Assembly (NCBI GenBank): GCA_963808965.1
Contig: CAWEHU010000001.1
Location: 1-15,681 of the forward strand
DNA: 15,681 nt
Direction: 5' to 3'
DNA from: CAWEHU01 sp963808965
Lineage (GTDB): Bacteria > Pseudomonadota > Alphaproteobacteria > Acetobacterales > Acetobacteraceae
Numbering within the stretch: the first letter of the stretch is position 1; every line of letters starts with the position of its first letter. The notes beneath the pieces are model-generated. The model did not search any database. It saw only the letters and a list, made by a program, of their open reading frames with translations, and was not told the origin of the DNA. A program made the translations under genes and the position numbers. Shown one piece after another: positions 15,505 through 15,681 of this stretch.

Positions 15505-15567
15505 GCCCCCCAAGGGCCGCCGAATGCACCGGACAGATCGCGTGCTCTTAGGGTCGAGCGTCTTTGG

Positions 15568-15596
15568 TTGAAAAGTCTGGTTCCGGACCCTATAAC
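15568..15596 (+). promoter_or_regulatory. Sigma-70-type promoter for tRNA-Ser
   Basis: TTGAAA (15568-15573) and TATAAC (15591-15596) are spaced by exactly 17 bases, five of six matches each to the -35 and -10 consensus. The -10 box ends 12 bases before the mature tRNA start, a spacing that places transcription start a few bases upstream of the tRNA. This is the clearest promoter in the window. Confidence 0.8.
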
Positions 15597-15608
15597 CGCC
15601 CGCCCAGC

Positions 15609-15681
15609 GGAGAGGTGCCGGAGCGGTCGATCGGGGCGGTCTCGAAAACCGTTGTGCGCTTTTGCGTACCGTGGGTTCGAA
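15609..15681 (+). tRNA. tRNA-Ser (anticodon CGA), 3' end cut by the window edge
   Basis: The acceptor strand GGAGAGG starts at 15609. The D arm follows, then the anticodon arm GCGGT-CTCGAAA-ACCGT, whose loop gives anticodon CGA (serine, codon UCG). The long variable arm typical of class II tRNAs is present: GTGCGC and GCGTAC around TTTT, with one mismatch. The T arm begins GTGGGTTCGAA, and the window ends inside its loop, so about 17 bases of the T and acceptor stems are outside. Confidence 0.93.

Noticed and set aside
14477..15529. 350-codon minus-strand open frame
   Set aside because: Antisense to the transporter and hydrolase; Arg/Pro-rich with no recognisable domain.
1..15681. CRISPR array, prophage or toxin-antitoxin pair
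   Set aside because: I saw no regularly spaced repeats, phage structural genes or recognisable toxin-antitoxin motifs.

Overview
The window looks like chromosomal DNA from a high-GC alphaproteobacterium, most likely Rhodospirillales (Acetobacteraceae-like). The signs are an F0 ATP synthase cluster with duplicated b and b' subunits and no F1 genes beside it, a recO-parC pair, strongly GC-biased third codon positions, and protein motifs typical of that group. The assignment is from recognition by eye, not from a database search.

Layout. Minus strand, 4306 down to 37: atpI, atpB, atpE, atpF' (b'), atpF (b), then a family 5 peptide/nickel-type ABC transporter solute-binding protein. Plus strand, divergent from atpI: recO (4505-5284), overlapping the start of parC (5269-7484), then a small exported cysteine-containing protein of unknown function (7579-8097). 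Minus strand, converging on it: a DUF2934 protein (8903-8649) and a secreted or lipidated beta-rich protein (8568-8113). Plus strand: an IS110-family element whose transposase has lost most of its catalytic N-terminal domain (9053-9637), followed by about 430 bases without a gene but rich in inverted repeats. Then a RibD/DHFR-like reductase (10067-10624), a 407-base gap, a DUF2939-like membrane-anchored protein (11032-11613), a PIG3-type quinone oxidoreductase (11706-12710), a D-2-hydroxyacid dehydrogenase (12750-13752), an EamA/DMT exporter (13875-14747), an alpha/beta hydrolase (14744-15504), and a tRNA-Ser(CGA) cut by the window end, with a near-consensus promoter.

How the genes work together. 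The five atp genes encode the membrane rotor/stator sector that pairs with F1 encoded elsewhere. RecO (recombinational repair) and ParC (chromosome decatenation) form a DNA-maintenance pair. The 11.7-15.5 kb run is a set of redox, transport and hydrolase genes with short gaps or overlaps, plausibly one or two transcription units, with no single pathway evident.

A strong caution applies to the whole window. At least eight genes, including ones expected to be essential (atpF, atpI, parC), are broken by single-base indels, mostly in short G/C runs, and each reads perfectly once one base is restored. This looks like sequencing or assembly error rather than gene decay, and it produces a false 645-codon atpF/solute-binding-protein fusion. 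I found no clearly new multi-gene system. The most interesting items are the IS110 deletion derivative with its structured flanking DNA, and the GC-rich hairpins at four junctions of the F0 operon.
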